Position numbers and translations under genes: made by a program
Shown here: positions 22,408-32,082 of the stretch, piece after piece
Position numbering within the stretch: the first letter of the stretch is position 1
How the letters are laid out: the number at the start of each line of letters is the position of its first letter
Notes under the pieces: generated by a model
What the model was told of the DNA's origin: nothing
What the model saw: only the letters and a program-made list of their open reading frames with translations
Database searches by the model: none
Assembly: GCA_903926205.1 (NCBI GenBank)
Contig: CAIYID010000020.1
Span: 1 to 63,226 of the forward strand
Length of the DNA stretch: 63,226 nt
Direction of reading: 5' to 3'
DNA from: an uncultured Bdellovibrionales bacterium
GTDB lineage: Bacteria > Bdellovibrionota > Bdellovibrionia > Bdellovibrionales > Bdellovibrionaceae

Positions 22408-23235
22408 ATGTTTCGAAAAACACTTACCGGATTTCTTGTTTTTGGACTTTTTCTAAATGCAAAGATGGCGTTAGCGCAATCCAGTGATTCCGGCGACGAC
22501 CGCGATTTAGATCAAATCGAAGCGGAGATCAAAAAGAATGAAGTGATTCCGCCGCCGGCGTCTGCATTGCCGGTCGCACCAGCGAAAGAATCAAGCGCGA
22601 CAGTCACAAAAGAAACGTCACCACCTGAAATAAAAGTGGAAACCTTGTCTGATTTATCGAAGCTCCAGCCCTTCAGCGAGATTTCAGTTTTGCAAAGAAG
22701 GTACATGCCGAAATCTGGTCGAGTGCAGTTTTTCGGAGGTCTTTCAGATATTGTGAATGATCCGTGGAACAGCAATAGTGGGTTTAATTTACGGGCGGCG
22801 TACGGCCTTACGGAAGCTTGGGGAATTGAAGTCGTTGATTACTTTATGAGTTCTACTCCTAGCCAGGCAGCGACCAATTTATTGGCTCAGCACAATGTGA
22901 ATGCACAAAGTTTTGGAGTTACTTCCGGATTTGTCGGAGGCTATGTGATGTGGACTCCCATTTACGGAAAAATGAGTTTTAGTACTGAAAAAATCGTCCC
23001 TTTTGATATGTATTTCAATTTTGGCAGTGGCAATACCAGTCTGAGTGGTGTTGGAGTACCATCGTCAGTGAGTGGACCTTCAGTTGGTACTGGTCAAGTG
23101 TTCGCAATCACGCGTTCTGTTGGCTTTCGCTGGGATTTAACTTGGAACATGTACACACTTCCAAGCGGTTCAACGAACAATTTGTTGCTCACGTTTGGTG
23201 CTAATTGGTACTTTCCGGAGGCTTCATACCGATGA
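22408..23235 (+). CDS. Second outer-membrane beta-barrel protein
   Basis: 275 residues: a signal peptide (GLFLNAKMALAQ), a proline/lysine-rich linker (~25-85) and a beta barrel of the same general type as the preceding gene (GFNLRAAYGLTEAWGIEVVDYFM; VGGYVMWTPIYGKMSF; SVGFRWDLTWNMY). A 107-base gap before it, and GAGGAAAATC before its ATG, suggest it can have its own promoter. Its end overlaps the TPR gene by 4 bases. Confidence 0.76.
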   Translation: MFRKTLTGFLVFGLFLNAKMALAQSSDSGDDRDLDQIEAEIKKNEVIPPPASALPVAPAKESSATVTKETSPPEIKVETLSDLSKLQPFSEISVLQRRYMPKSGRVQFFGGLSDIVNDPWNSNSGFNLRAAYGLTEAWGIEVVDYFMSSTPSQAATNLLAQHNVNAQSFGVTSGFVGGYVMWTPIYGKMSFSTEKIVPFDMYFNFGSGNTSLSGVGVPSSVSGPSVGTGQVFAITRSVGFRWDLTWNMYTLPSGSTNNLLLTFGANWYFPEASYR

Positions 23236-24845
23236 GGAAATCACTACAATCATCTTTAAGTATTTTGGTTCTGCTGACTCTCGTCGCCCCCTTTTCTTCG
23301 AAGGTTTTTGCGGAAAATCGTTCGAAAACAAAAACAACGGGCAAAGCCAAAGCTGTTTCCAAGGCTCCGGTGGTTACAAAATCTGAATCAAATCTGTCCG
23401 CCGTCTCCTCCGCGCAACTATCGCAAGCATTAAAATTAGTGCAATCGGGGCAATATCAGACAGCGGTTCCATTGTTGTATTCTCTTTCTCGTCGAGCCGA
23501 ATTTGAGAAAGAACGGATGCAAATCAAATATATATTGGGCTCGTCCTTGATGGATTTGGGTCTGAATCAGATTGCGGCCTTTCAATTTGTCGAAGTGATT
23601 AAAAATGGCAATAGCCATTACGTAAAAAATGCCATCGAAAAGTTGTCTCTTGCTGCGGACGTATTAGGTGATGATACTCTTTTAAATTACGCCGTTTCGC
23701 GAATCAAAGTTGAAGAGATCCCGAATGCCAGCAAGGATTTAATCTACTTCCGCATGGGTGAATTCAAATTAAAAAGTGGTCAATTGAGTCAGGCGATCGA
23801 TCTGTTTTCTCGGGTTCCTGAGACCAGTCGTTACTTCTTTTTATCTCGCATCGATAAAGGTTTAGCTTTTTTAGAGGCTGGAAAACCCCAGGAAGCAATC
23901 ACACTATATAAAAGCCTCGTCAATTATCGTACAAATGCATCGGTGACTGACACCAATCGAGTTGTAGCAACTTTAGGTTTAGCGCGCGCTTATTATCAAG
24001 CGACAGATTGGGAAAATGCAGTGGCTACTTATCGCGAAATTCCTCGCGATCATCCTTTGTGGCACGAGACTCTCTTTGAATCTTCCTGGGCGATGGTGCG
24101 CGCGGCCCGTTTCCGTAGTGCTCTTAGTAACTTTCAGTCTTTGCATTCAGCTTATTATGAGGATTTTTTCATTCCAGAATCTTTGTTATTAAGATCGATT
24201 GTCTATTTATATGTCTGCAAATACGACGAAATGGCGAAAGTGCTGGATCTTTTTGAAAAAACCTACGGCCCAATTCGAAGAGATATGGGAAATTTTGTCG
24301 CGAACAACACCGAGCCACTGGCTTATTTTGCAGAAATTGAAGCTGCTAATAACAACCGTGCTGGCCGTTACACTCGGACAAGACTTCCATTGAAAGTTGA
24401 TTATCAGATTTTGCATGAAGGGGACGTTAAGCGGGCTTTTGGATATTTAAAGGCGTTGAATGAGGAAAAAAATAAATTAGATTTGATGCCAAATATTTCA
24501 AAATCCTCCGTTGGCACCATCGGTCGTAAGATTCTTGCAAATCGATATAAAAACGCGAAGATTTTCATTGGCGAAATGGTCAAGTCTCATTTGATTGAAA
24601 TGAGCGCTCAGCTTAAAGATCAGTATGAACAAGCCAGCTTTATTCGCTATGAAATGATCAATGGCGAGAAAGAACTGCTCAAGAAACGAATTGCAGGAAA
24701 AGATGCTCCAAAGGTGATGTTGAATGAAAATGTTGATCGTAGCGTTTATGCTCAAAATGGTTATGAATATTGGCCTTTTGAGGGTGAATTTTGGCTAGAT
24801 GAAATTGGAAATTATCATTATTTGGGTAACCAAAGTTGCGAGTGA
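23232..24845 (+). CDS. Periplasmic TPR protein of the gliding-type cluster
   Basis: 537 residues from the ATG overlapping the preceding stop (GGAGG ten bases upstream). A signal peptide (ILVLLTLVAPFSSKVFA) is followed by helical TPR-like repeats over ~50-320 (YQTAVPLLYSLSRRAEF; LSQAIDLFSRVPE; WENAVATYREIPR) and a helical C-terminal third. Similar proteins accompany Glt motility genes. Specific role unknown; likely a periplasmic scaffold. Confidence 0.72.
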   Translation: MRKSLQSSLSILVLLTLVAPFSSKVFAENRSKTKTTGKAKAVSKAPVVTKSESNLSAVSSAQLSQALKLVQSGQYQTAVPLLYSLSRRAEFEKERMQIKYILGSSLMDLGLNQIAAFQFVEVIKNGNSHYVKNAIEKLSLAADVLGDDTLLNYAVSRIKVEEIPNASKDLIYFRMGEFKLKSGQLSQAIDLFSRVPETSRYFFLSRIDKGLAFLEAGKPQEAITLYKSLVNYRTNASVTDTNRVVATLGLARAYYQATDWENAVATYREIPRDHPLWHETLFESSWAMVRAARFRSALSNFQSLHSAYYEDFFIPESLLLRSIVYLYVCKYDEMAKVLDLFEKTYGPIRRDMGNFVANNTEPLAYFAEIEAANNNRAGRYTRTRLPLKVDYQILHEGDVKRAFGYLKALNEEKNKLDLMPNISKSSVGTIGRKILANRYKNAKIFIGEMVKSHLIEMSAQLKDQYEQASFIRYEMINGEKELLKKRIAGKDAPKVMLNENVDRSVYAQNGYEYWPFEGEFWLDEIGNYHYLGNQSCE

Positions 24846-24853
24846 GATCAGTT

Positions 24854-27800
24854 ATGAAATGGACACTGGTATTATTAACTTTAATGATTGCGATGTCTTC
24901 AGCGAATTCTTTTGCAAAGAATTCGTCGACTGAGGCAGAAGACTCAACCGCGAGTTCAAAACAGAGTCTTAGCAAAAAGAAAACGACTAAAAAGGGATCT
25001 CTAAAAAATAAAGCCTCGAATGCAGTATCCACTCAAGGAATTCACTCTAAGGCTAAGATAGCTAAATCATCTGGTAAAAAAGCAGTTGCCGATATGCTGA
25101 AGAAACCGGATCGTGCATCAACGGTGCAAGTTGACCAAAAAAAGCAAACGTCTTTACCGTCATTCAATGATAAAATTATTCAAGCAGGAAATCATACTCC
25201 CGTAAATCTTTCGGAAGTAAAGCCTCCTCGAACTTCAAGTTTTATGGAGGAGGCGGGCAGTGATGATAAGGCCAAGTTAGAAAAAATCACTGATCAGCAG
25301 ATTCAAGAGCTCTACAAAATGATTGAAAAATTTAAGGGATCTCCACGTCGAGGGGAACTCTGGTTGCGGCTGGCAGAACTTTATGTCGAGAAGGCTGGAA
25401 TCATCGATTTTCGAAGACAAACTGACTTTGATCTTAAAATGCGAGATTTCCATGATGGGAAAATCAAAGTTAAACCACGTTTAGATCTCGCGGACGCTAG
25501 AGACTATAATAAAAAAGCCGTTCAACTTTATGAATGGTTTATTCGGGACTTTCCTAAAGATGAAAAAATGGATCAAGCCTTGTTTTTCTTGGGCTACAAT
25601 TACTTCGAACTCAACGAATCGAAGCGAGGACTGGTTTATTACACTCGTTTGACTCATGAATATCCAAGCAGTCCATTTATCACCGAATCTCATTTTGCTT
25701 TGGCCGAATTCTATTTCGAGGCTGAAAAATGGAAGTTGGCTGGTGAACACTATCATGAAATAACAAAACATAAACATCATCGTTTGTATGGATTTTCGAC
25801 TTATAAAGAAGCTTGGTGTTTTTTTCGCTCCGGCCGTACCAACGAAGCCTTGCGAACCATGGAGCTCTTGATTCGAGAAAATCGTGAATTAGCTCAACAG
25901 GCCGCCGAAGGAAAAAAAGTATCGAAAGCGCGTCTTGAAAAAGAAGCCCTGCGAGACATTGTTCTTTTTTATGCAAATGAAGGAAGCCCTCAGAAAGCGA
26001 CAGAATATTTTACGAATATTGCAGGAAGTGATGCTTCCAGTTACATCGAAAAATTAGCTTATCTCTATACTGATAAAGGTAATCGAGATGGGGCCCGAGT
26101 ACTTTTTAATTATTTAATTATTAAAAATCCCACCACACCGAAGGCTTTTGATTATAAATATCAAGTCATTCAAGCCTATGCGAATGCGACAAAAACACGT
26201 GAGTTTCGCGAAGAATTGTATTCCTGGGTGAAAGATTTTGGTCCTTCAGGTCATTGGTATCAGACGAACAAGAGCAATGTCGAACTGATGGATAGCTCCT
26301 CTAAGTTACGAGAAACAACTTTAAAGAACTGGGTTTTGACTCAACATCAAACGGCTCAAAATTCTCATGCGAAATTTAGTCAGGGTTTAGCTTACGAAGG
26401 CTATAAAGTTTTTTTACAGGAATTTCCGAGTGGCCCCGCGACTGCAGATATGCACTTTTTCTTCGCTGAGCTTTTGTATGATATGGAAAGATATGAGGAG
26501 GCGGGTGTACAGTATCGATGGGTTGTCGACAATGCGCCAACATCGAAATATGGCAGCAAAGCCGCAGAAAATATCGTGCTCGCGCTAGAAAAAAATATTC
26601 CAAAAGATGAGGAGATTTCTGCTACCGTAGGAAAATCTTTGGATCCTGTCGAATTCAATTCAAAAGTTGAAAAATTTGTGCAAGTAGCTCAGTGGTATTT
26701 AACAAAATTTCCTAAAACTGATAAAACTGCTGAAATCAAATTTCGTGTTGGACGCTTGTACTATCAACACAATCAATTTGATCGAGCAATTCCTTATTTT
26801 AAAGAAATTGTTCAGAATTATCCAAAAACTAAATACTCTGAATATTCTGCCAACTTACTATTGGATATCTTCAATTTGAAAAAAGACTATGCAGGCTTAG
26901 AAAAAACTGGCCAAGAACTTTTAGCCGTACCAACGATTGCGAATTCAACTGCCGGCGCAGACATTCGAGGCGTTTTAGAAAAAGCACAGTTTAAAAAAGC
27001 ACAGGATTTAGAGATTAATAAGGATTATGGAGCATCCGCAGAGCAGTTTGAATCCTTTGCAAAGCAAAATGCAGGTTCGGCTTTAGTTTCGGCAGCACAT
27101 TTTAATGCTGGAATTAATTACGAGCGTGCAGGAAGCAATGGTAAGGCCATCAGTAATCATGCCTTGGTTTTGGCTTCGAAAAATAAAGAGGCAGAGCCTC
27201 TGAAACAAAAATCCAGAAGAATTTTAGCGAAGCTTTATCAAGATGCGGGAATGATTGAAGAGGCGGCGAAGGCCTATAGAAATTCGGCAATTGAAGCGGG
27301 AGCTGACCCCGCAGCAATGAACCTCTATTTCAACGCGGCCATTTTGGATGAGGCACTTGGGCGTAACCACGAAGCCGTTCAAAATTTTCAGACTTATTTT
27401 GATAAAAGCAAAAAAGCGGATCGAGTTGAAGCAGTATTTATGATCGCGGAGATAAACCGTCGAGCGGGTCATCAGAAGGATTCAGCCGAACGCTACAAAG
27501 AATATTTCAATTTTGGATTGAATAACGAAAAATCTGTGGAAGCGTCCTATCGTATGTATGATTTCTACAAAGCTCAGCAAAAAACCAGTGAAGCCGAAGT
27601 TTGGAAACGAAGAACTTTGACGACGCAAAAGAAACTCAATCCCAACAAGAAAGGGGCCGGTGCCTCTTGGGCTGCAAAAGTTTTGCTGGATGAGTCCACC
27701 CTCGCATTCCATGAACTTAAAAATATAAAAATTCCAGAAAATCCTGCCAAACAAAAGAAAGCGGTTCAGCAAAAAATTGATCGTTTGAATGATTTAAATC

Positions 27801-28159
27801 AAAAATTAGCGGAGATTATAAAATACGATTCACCAGAAGAAATTGTGGGAGCTCTTAATCTTGGTGGGCGCGCCAATCAGCAGATCGGGGAAGCTTTCAT
27901 AACAGCTCCTGTGCCAAAGGGCTTGAAACCCGACGAATTGAAACAGTATAAGGATGGAATTCAAAAAGTAGCGGATCCTTTCTTCGCAAAAGCAAAAGAA
28001 AGTTTTAAAACGGCTCTGGAGAGAAGCTCGCAGTTAGAAGTTTATGGAAAAGAGTCTGAGTATGCCCGCGAAAACTTGAAGAAAATTGATTCCAGTGCCG
28101 TCGTTGATCATGGCGAAGTCCCTATGGAAATTCGATCGAGCTCGTGGATGGTGGATTAA
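24854..28159 (+). CDS. Giant periplasmic TPR protein (gliding-motility type)
   Basis: About 1101 residues with signal peptide (TLVLLTLMIAMSSANSFA), a Ser/Lys-rich linker (~25-110), then many TPR units through ~900 (LFFLGYNYFELNESKRGLVYY; FDRAIPYFKEIVQNYPKTKYS) and a charged C terminus. Large TPR proteins of this kind (AgmK/GltI- or AglT-like) are scaffold parts of the Myxococcus Glt complex. I start at the ATG at 24854; a TTG six codons earlier is the alternative. The next gene's ATG overlaps its stop. Confidence 0.72.
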   Translation: MKWTLVLLTLMIAMSSANSFAKNSSTEAEDSTASSKQSLSKKKTTKKGSLKNKASNAVSTQGIHSKAKIAKSSGKKAVADMLKKPDRASTVQVDQKKQTSLPSFNDKIIQAGNHTPVNLSEVKPPRTSSFMEEAGSDDKAKLEKITDQQIQELYKMIEKFKGSPRRGELWLRLAELYVEKAGIIDFRRQTDFDLKMRDFHDGKIKVKPRLDLADARDYNKKAVQLYEWFIRDFPKDEKMDQALFFLGYNYFELNESKRGLVYYTRLTHEYPSSPFITESHFALAEFYFEAEKWKLAGEHYHEITKHKHHRLYGFSTYKEAWCFFRSGRTNEALRTMELLIRENRELAQQAAEGKKVSKARLEKEALRDIVLFYANEGSPQKATEYFTNIAGSDASSYIEKLAYLYTDKGNRDGARVLFNYLIIKNPTTPKAFDYKYQVIQAYANATKTREFREELYSWVKDFGPSGHWYQTNKSNVELMDSSSKLRETTLKNWVLTQHQTAQNSHAKFSQGLAYEGYKVFLQEFPSGPATADMHFFFAELLYDMERYEEAGVQYRWVVDNAPTSKYGSKAAENIVLALEKNIPKDEEISATVGKSLDPVEFNSKVEKFVQVAQWYLTKFPKTDKTAEIKFRVGRLYYQHNQFDRAIPYFKEIVQNYPKTKYSEYSANLLLDIFNLKKDYAGLEKTGQELLAVPTIANSTAGADIRGVLEKAQFKKAQDLEINKDYGASAEQFESFAKQNAGSALVSAAHFNAGINYERAGSNGKAISNHALVLASKNKEAEPLKQKSRRILAKLYQDAGMIEEAAKAYRNSAIEAGADPAAMNLYFNAAILDEALGRNHEAVQNFQTYFDKSKKADRVEAVFMIAEINRRAGHQKDSAERYKEYFNFGLNNEKSVEASYRMYDFYKAQQKTSEAEVWKRRTLTTQKKLNPNKKGAGASWAAKVLLDESTLAFHELKNIKIPENPAKQKKAVQQKIDRLNDLNQKLAEIIKYDSPEEIVGALNLGGRANQQIGEAFITAPVPKGLKPDELKQYKDGIQKVADPFFAKAKESFKTALERSSQLEVYGKESEYARENLKKIDSSAVVDHGEVPMEIRSSSWMVD

Positions 28160-29013
28160 TGAAAACTTTAATTAAATTCTCCCAATTTTCATTGTTGGTA
28201 CTTTTGGTGGCTGGATGTTCGAGTGCTCCCAAAAAGACGGCTCCAGTCGAAGATGATCATGCCGGAAAAGTTGAATTGGAAACAATGCCTCCTGTCCCGA
28301 GTAAGACCTCTAATGCAGACGCCGTCGCAACTCCAGTGAATAGTAAGTCAGCAAACTCTTCCGCATTAAGTGAGGCCATCAGGTCTGGTAGTGACGAGTC
28401 CATTTATCGAGTGGCTTCCTCAATGCTTATGCAGAACGCGAATGATGTAAAAGCATTAAATGCAATGGGATTGTTTCATAATCGAAAGGGACGTCCGTTG
28501 GCCGCGCGATTATTTTTTAGTAAAGCTTTATCGATTCAGCCTGACAATTCAGAATTGCACTCGAATATGGGACTGACTTATTTGGCAAATCAAGAGCAGA
28601 CAGCGGCGATCCGCGCCTTTCGAAAAGCGATTGAACTTAATCCCGCGGATATCAGCGCAACAACAAATTTAGGCTCGATTTACATGGAAAACAGAGATTT
28701 TAGCAAAGCCTTCAGTGTGCTAAGCCTCAACACTGGACGCAGTAAGGACATCAAGTTCTTGAATAACTTTGCCATCGCCTGCGCCTGGAAGGGGAAAGTT
28801 GAACAAGCCGAAAGTTTATATCAGGAAGCTTTGAAATTGTCACCGAACAATCGAGAAATATTATTTAACTATGCTGTTTTTCAAATCGATTATCAGGCAA
28901 AATTTAAAGAAGGTCTCGAGACTTTGGACCATTTAAAGTTAATTGGTCTAGTGGAAAGTATGAAGAATACCACGAAGGATTTGGAAATTAGAGCAAAAGC
29001 TGGTTTAAAATAG
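28159..29013 (+). CDS. TPR lipoprotein (GltE/AglT-like)
   Basis: 284 residues. A lipoprotein signal ends in VAGC (Cys20); a Pro/Ser linker and three or more TPRs follow (KALNAMGLFHNRKGRPLAARLFF; SNMGLTYLANQEQTAAIRAF; TTNLGSIYMENRDFSKAF). Resembles the TPR lipoprotein GltE (AglT) of the gliding complex in layout. The start ATG overlaps the preceding stop (TTAATGA), so the TPR genes are translationally coupled. Confidence 0.72.
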   Translation: MKTLIKFSQFSLLVLLVAGCSSAPKKTAPVEDDHAGKVELETMPPVPSKTSNADAVATPVNSKSANSSALSEAIRSGSDESIYRVASSMLMQNANDVKALNAMGLFHNRKGRPLAARLFFSKALSIQPDNSELHSNMGLTYLANQEQTAAIRAFRKAIELNPADISATTNLGSIYMENRDFSKAFSVLSLNTGRSKDIKFLNNFAIACAWKGKVEQAESLYQEALKLSPNNREILFNYAVFQIDYQAKFKEGLETLDHLKLIGLVESMKNTTKDLEIRAKAGLK

Positions 29014-29029
29014 GAGTAGGATTTACAAC

Positions 29030-29305
29030 ATGATGTTGCTTCAACAGTTTTTTATTACAATTATTATCCTCACTTTTGCAAATTTTTGCTTCGCTGCAGA
29101 TTCGTCAGCAAAAAAGGAGCCTCGCAAACAGAGCATCACGTTTGAAGATGAATTGGTTGAAGGTTCAACTCAAAAGCCAGATTTGTTTTATTTGTTTCAA
29201 AAAAAGAATTACAATTTTTCACGAATGATGAAATTGCGAAAAGACTTTATTCCAGAGATGAAACGATCAACTGAAGATGTTCAACGTGGACGAGGCAGCA
29301 ATTGA
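29030..29305 (+). CDS. Small secreted protein, CglF-like
   Basis: 91 residues: signal peptide ending at CFAA, then a conserved-looking short body (ITFEDELVEGSTQKPDLF ... RKDFIPEMKRSTEDV). The 'FEDE-x-VEG ... F-x-PEM-x-x-S' pattern and its position beside AgmX-type and Tol-type motor genes recall CglF, a small outer-membrane contact-gliding protein of myxobacteria. Named from pattern memory, so moderate confidence. Its stop overlaps the next TTG start. Confidence 0.6.
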   Translation: MMLLQQFFITIIILTFANFCFAADSSAKKEPRKQSITFEDELVEGSTQKPDLFYLFQKKNYNFSRMMKLRKDFIPEMKRSTEDVQRGRGSN

Positions 29306-31332
29306 GATCACCAGTTATTCTAAGAATATTTAAAAACAGCCAACTTGTTGAAGTAAAACAATTCGACAAGGATCAAATTATTTTCGGGCATGGCGGCGAC
29401 GTTGACGTCGAGCTAGCGGACTCGGCGGTTTCACCGATCCACTGTTTGATTGAGCTTCGCGATTCAGGGTACTACCTAGCAGATCTTGGCTCGTCGACAG
29501 GCACTTCGAAAAAAAATGTGCAAGTTTTAGATGAGGCATTGTCCTCTGGTGATCAGATCAATGTTGGACCTTTTGTTATTCACTTTTTTGTGGGAGTACC
29601 AAAGCCTAAAGCTCCTCCTGAAGTTGCTGTAAAACCGATAAATGTTTCTATTGCGCCACAAAAACCAATAGTAGTGACAGCGGTGGCTCCTGTTGTATCG
29701 CCATCCGTAGCAGTAGACACGACGGCAAAAGAATTAGAAAAATTAAGACCCCATTTGCCAGAAGCAGAAAAATTACCCAAAAAAAGTTCTACTGGAAAAA
29801 CTGGAAAATCTTCAAGGAAAACGCGTACGACATTTGCTCCTCCGAGCCAAATCACTGATTTAAAAACTTATTTGCGTCCGACCAAGGGGCCGGTCCTTGA
29901 AGTGCTGGTGGCTTGGAAAGAAAGAATTATTTCAAGTCATCACTTTTCGACTAAAAAACAAATCACGATGGGCCCTGAAGCATCTTGTGATATAAATATT
30001 CCATCGACTTTCCTCGCGCAAAAAATTCTGTTTGCCAATTTGGCTCAAGGTACAAAAATCTTTCTAGCCAATGGCATGACTCCTGAGATTTATCAGACAG
30101 AAAAAAAATATGATGCAGAGTTAATGCATTCTTTAGGAAAATCCACTCGCGAAAAAAATGGCGTTGCTGTTCGTTTGGATCAAGGTGAGCTTTTGTCCAT
30201 TACGGTGGGAGACGGAACCTTACAGATTTTTGTTCGTCATGTTCCTGGCACTATGGTGCCATCGCTTTCCGGTCTGGATCTGACAGCAGGAGAGTTAACA
30301 GGCTTGATCGTTTCATTTGTGGTCGTCGCTTTGTTGGCGTTATATGTTTCTGTGTATAATCCTGGGGATCAAGGACAAGATAAACAAGAAGATCAGCTAA
30401 AGCTTGCGAAGTTTGTGTATACGGCGAAAGAAATACCAACGCCGAAGCCGCCCGAGCCTCCGCCAAAACCGGTGGAGCAACCACCACCAAAACTTCCACT
30501 ACAAAAAGTTGAAGTGGTGAAGAATTCGAAAGACACGAGCGGAGATCCGAAGAAAAAATCAGCAGCAATGCGAGATAAGCCAGCGCGTGCTGAAGAAGTT
30601 CGAACTAACAATAGCAAATCGACAAGGAAAACATTTACCTCCGCTATCAAACAAGGTGGCGCAGTGAAAACAACCGACAAAGCCGCGGCGAATGCGGCTT
30701 CCAAAAAAGATGTCAATGATATGGGATTGCTAAGCGCTTTTAGTGGCGGTGGGACGAGAAAATCTCTTGATAAAGCCTACAGCGGTTCTGGAGAGTTGAT
30801 TGGAACTGGAAGTCAGGCGACGGGCTCTTCAGGAATGAATGAAAATAGACCCGGGGATGATTTGGGTGGAAAATTCAAAGACACTGGCGCTGGTGGTAAA
30901 GGCACCGCGACTCAAGGTATTGCGGGAATAAAAACACTCGGTCGAAGTTCTGGGCAGGATAAGTATGGTAACGTCGGAGTGGGTGGCAAAGGTTCTGTTG
31001 CTATCGAAGCTGGTGGAACTGGCGCGGAGTTTGTTGGCACCGTAGATCGGGAGCAGGTTCGCCGTGTGGTTCGAAGTATTTTGGCGCAAATTAAGAGCTG
31101 TTTCGACCGAGGTCTTGTAACTAATTCCAATCTTGAAGGAAAAATTGTCATTCACTGGGAAGTGGTTGAACAAGGTCACGTGAAATTGTCCAACGTAAAG
31201 GACTCTCCAAAAGAATTAAAAGAGGTAGCAACGTGTGTGGCGGCGAAAATTCGCGAACAGAGATTTCCTGAGCCACCGGGCGGAAGTTACTACGAAGTCG
31301 ACTATCCGTTCATGATGAGTAAACAAAATTAA
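29302..31332 (+). CDS. FHA and AgmX/PglI-domain trans-envelope protein (GltG/GltJ-like)
   Basis: 676 residues. An N-terminal cytoplasmic FHA domain (~1-95; SPIHCLIE, GSSTGT) leads to a linker and a second FHA-like region (~185-310), one membrane helix (~333-352, GLIVSFVVVALLALYVSVY), a proline-rich TonB-like spacer (TPKPPEPPPKPVEQPPPK), a Gly/Lys-rich stretch and a C-terminal AgmX/PglI-type TonB-like domain (VRSILAQIKSCFDRG...GKIVIHWEV). It can span from cytoplasm to outer membrane, like GltG and GltJ, and would carry force from the adjacent TolQR motor. TTG start with GAGG upstream. Confidence 0.85.
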   Translation: MRSPVILRIFKNSQLVEVKQFDKDQIIFGHGGDVDVELADSAVSPIHCLIELRDSGYYLADLGSSTGTSKKNVQVLDEALSSGDQINVGPFVIHFFVGVPKPKAPPEVAVKPINVSIAPQKPIVVTAVAPVVSPSVAVDTTAKELEKLRPHLPEAEKLPKKSSTGKTGKSSRKTRTTFAPPSQITDLKTYLRPTKGPVLEVLVAWKERIISSHHFSTKKQITMGPEASCDINIPSTFLAQKILFANLAQGTKIFLANGMTPEIYQTEKKYDAELMHSLGKSTREKNGVAVRLDQGELLSITVGDGTLQIFVRHVPGTMVPSLSGLDLTAGELTGLIVSFVVVALLALYVSVYNPGDQGQDKQEDQLKLAKFVYTAKEIPTPKPPEPPPKPVEQPPPKLPLQKVEVVKNSKDTSGDPKKKSAAMRDKPARAEEVRTNNSKSTRKTFTSAIKQGGAVKTTDKAAANAASKKDVNDMGLLSAFSGGGTRKSLDKAYSGSGELIGTGSQATGSSGMNENRPGDDLGGKFKDTGAGGKGTATQGIAGIKTLGRSSGQDKYGNVGVGGKGSVAIEAGGTGAEFVGTVDREQVRRVVRSILAQIKSCFDRGLVTNSNLEGKIVIHWEVVEQGHVKLSNVKDSPKELKEVATCVAAKIREQRFPEPPGGSYYEVDYPFMMSKQN

Positions 31333-31373
31333 GAAGGTTTTTAAACAGATTTGGATTTCAACAGGAGGAGACA

Positions 31374-32027
31374 GTGAACAATCAAGACATGCCATTTTTA
31401 GTGAGGGCTTTTTCAGAAGGTGGCCCGGTCATGTATATCATCGCAGTTATTTTTATCATCACGTTGTTGTTGGTGGCAGAGCGCTTTATGGCTCTCAAAA
31501 ACCTAACAATTGATCGAAAGGAATTTGCGGACAGCCTTTTTGGCATGGTGATGAGAGGTGATCTACGTCAGGCAATTGCTTATTGTGATTCGCGACCAGT
31601 GCCGCTGACAAACACGGTGAAAGCGGGCTTGGTGCATGCAATGAATAAGCGGCCCGACGAAGAAATTCAGGTGGCGATGGATGCTGCAGTTTTGCGAGAG
31701 ACTCCTCGCTTAGAGGGTTGGACCTCTTTCTTGGCGGTGACGGGTAACGTATCCGTGTTGTCGGGATTGCTTGGTACAATTATTGGTATGATCACATCAT
31801 TCCGTGCGGTGTCTGCGGCGGATCCTGCTGAAAAAGCTCAAAGACTTTCAGAGGGGATTTCGCATGCCTTGAATTGTACGGCTTTTGGTTTGTTGGTCGC
31901 GATTATTTCAATTGTTTTCTATGGATATTTTCAATTGCGAATTCAAAGAGCTGAAAATGAAGTGATGGAAGCCAGCATGAGTGTATTAAACTTAGTGGCG
32001 TCCAATCGAGAAAAAATTAGAGAGTGA
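31374..32027 (+). CDS. TolQ/ExbB/MotA-family proton channel (AglR-like)
   Basis: 217 residues with three membrane helices: MYIIAVIFIITLLLVAE at ~17-34, and two more around 118-140 and 160-185 (TGNVSVLSGLLGTIIGMITSF; GISHALNCTAFGLLVAIISIVFYGYF). This is the TolQ/ExbB fold that conducts protons with TolR partners. GGAGGAGACA precedes the GTG start. Followed by two ExbD/TolR genes, as AglR is partnered by AglQ and AglS in Myxococcus gliding. Confidence 0.93.
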   Translation: MNNQDMPFLVRAFSEGGPVMYIIAVIFIITLLLVAERFMALKNLTIDRKEFADSLFGMVMRGDLRQAIAYCDSRPVPLTNTVKAGLVHAMNKRPDEEIQVAMDAAVLRETPRLEGWTSFLAVTGNVSVLSGLLGTIIGMITSFRAVSAADPAEKAQRLSEGISHALNCTAFGLLVAIISIVFYGYFQLRIQRAENEVMEASMSVLNLVASNREKIRE

Positions 32028-32082
32028 TGACGTGAGGAATTGAGCGGAGCGAGATTCCCAATTTATAACAGAGGAATGAATC

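Noticed and set aside
30251-30716. Reverse ORFs of ~105 codons within the FHA/AgmX gene
   Set aside because: Shadows of the Pro- and Lys-rich coding region; no ribosome sites or motifs.
32028-32082. Hairpin between TolQ-like and TolR-like genes as a terminator
   Set aside because: Stem is only about 5 bases (GGAAT/ATTCC) with a long loop and no T-run; motor genes are likely cotranscribed.
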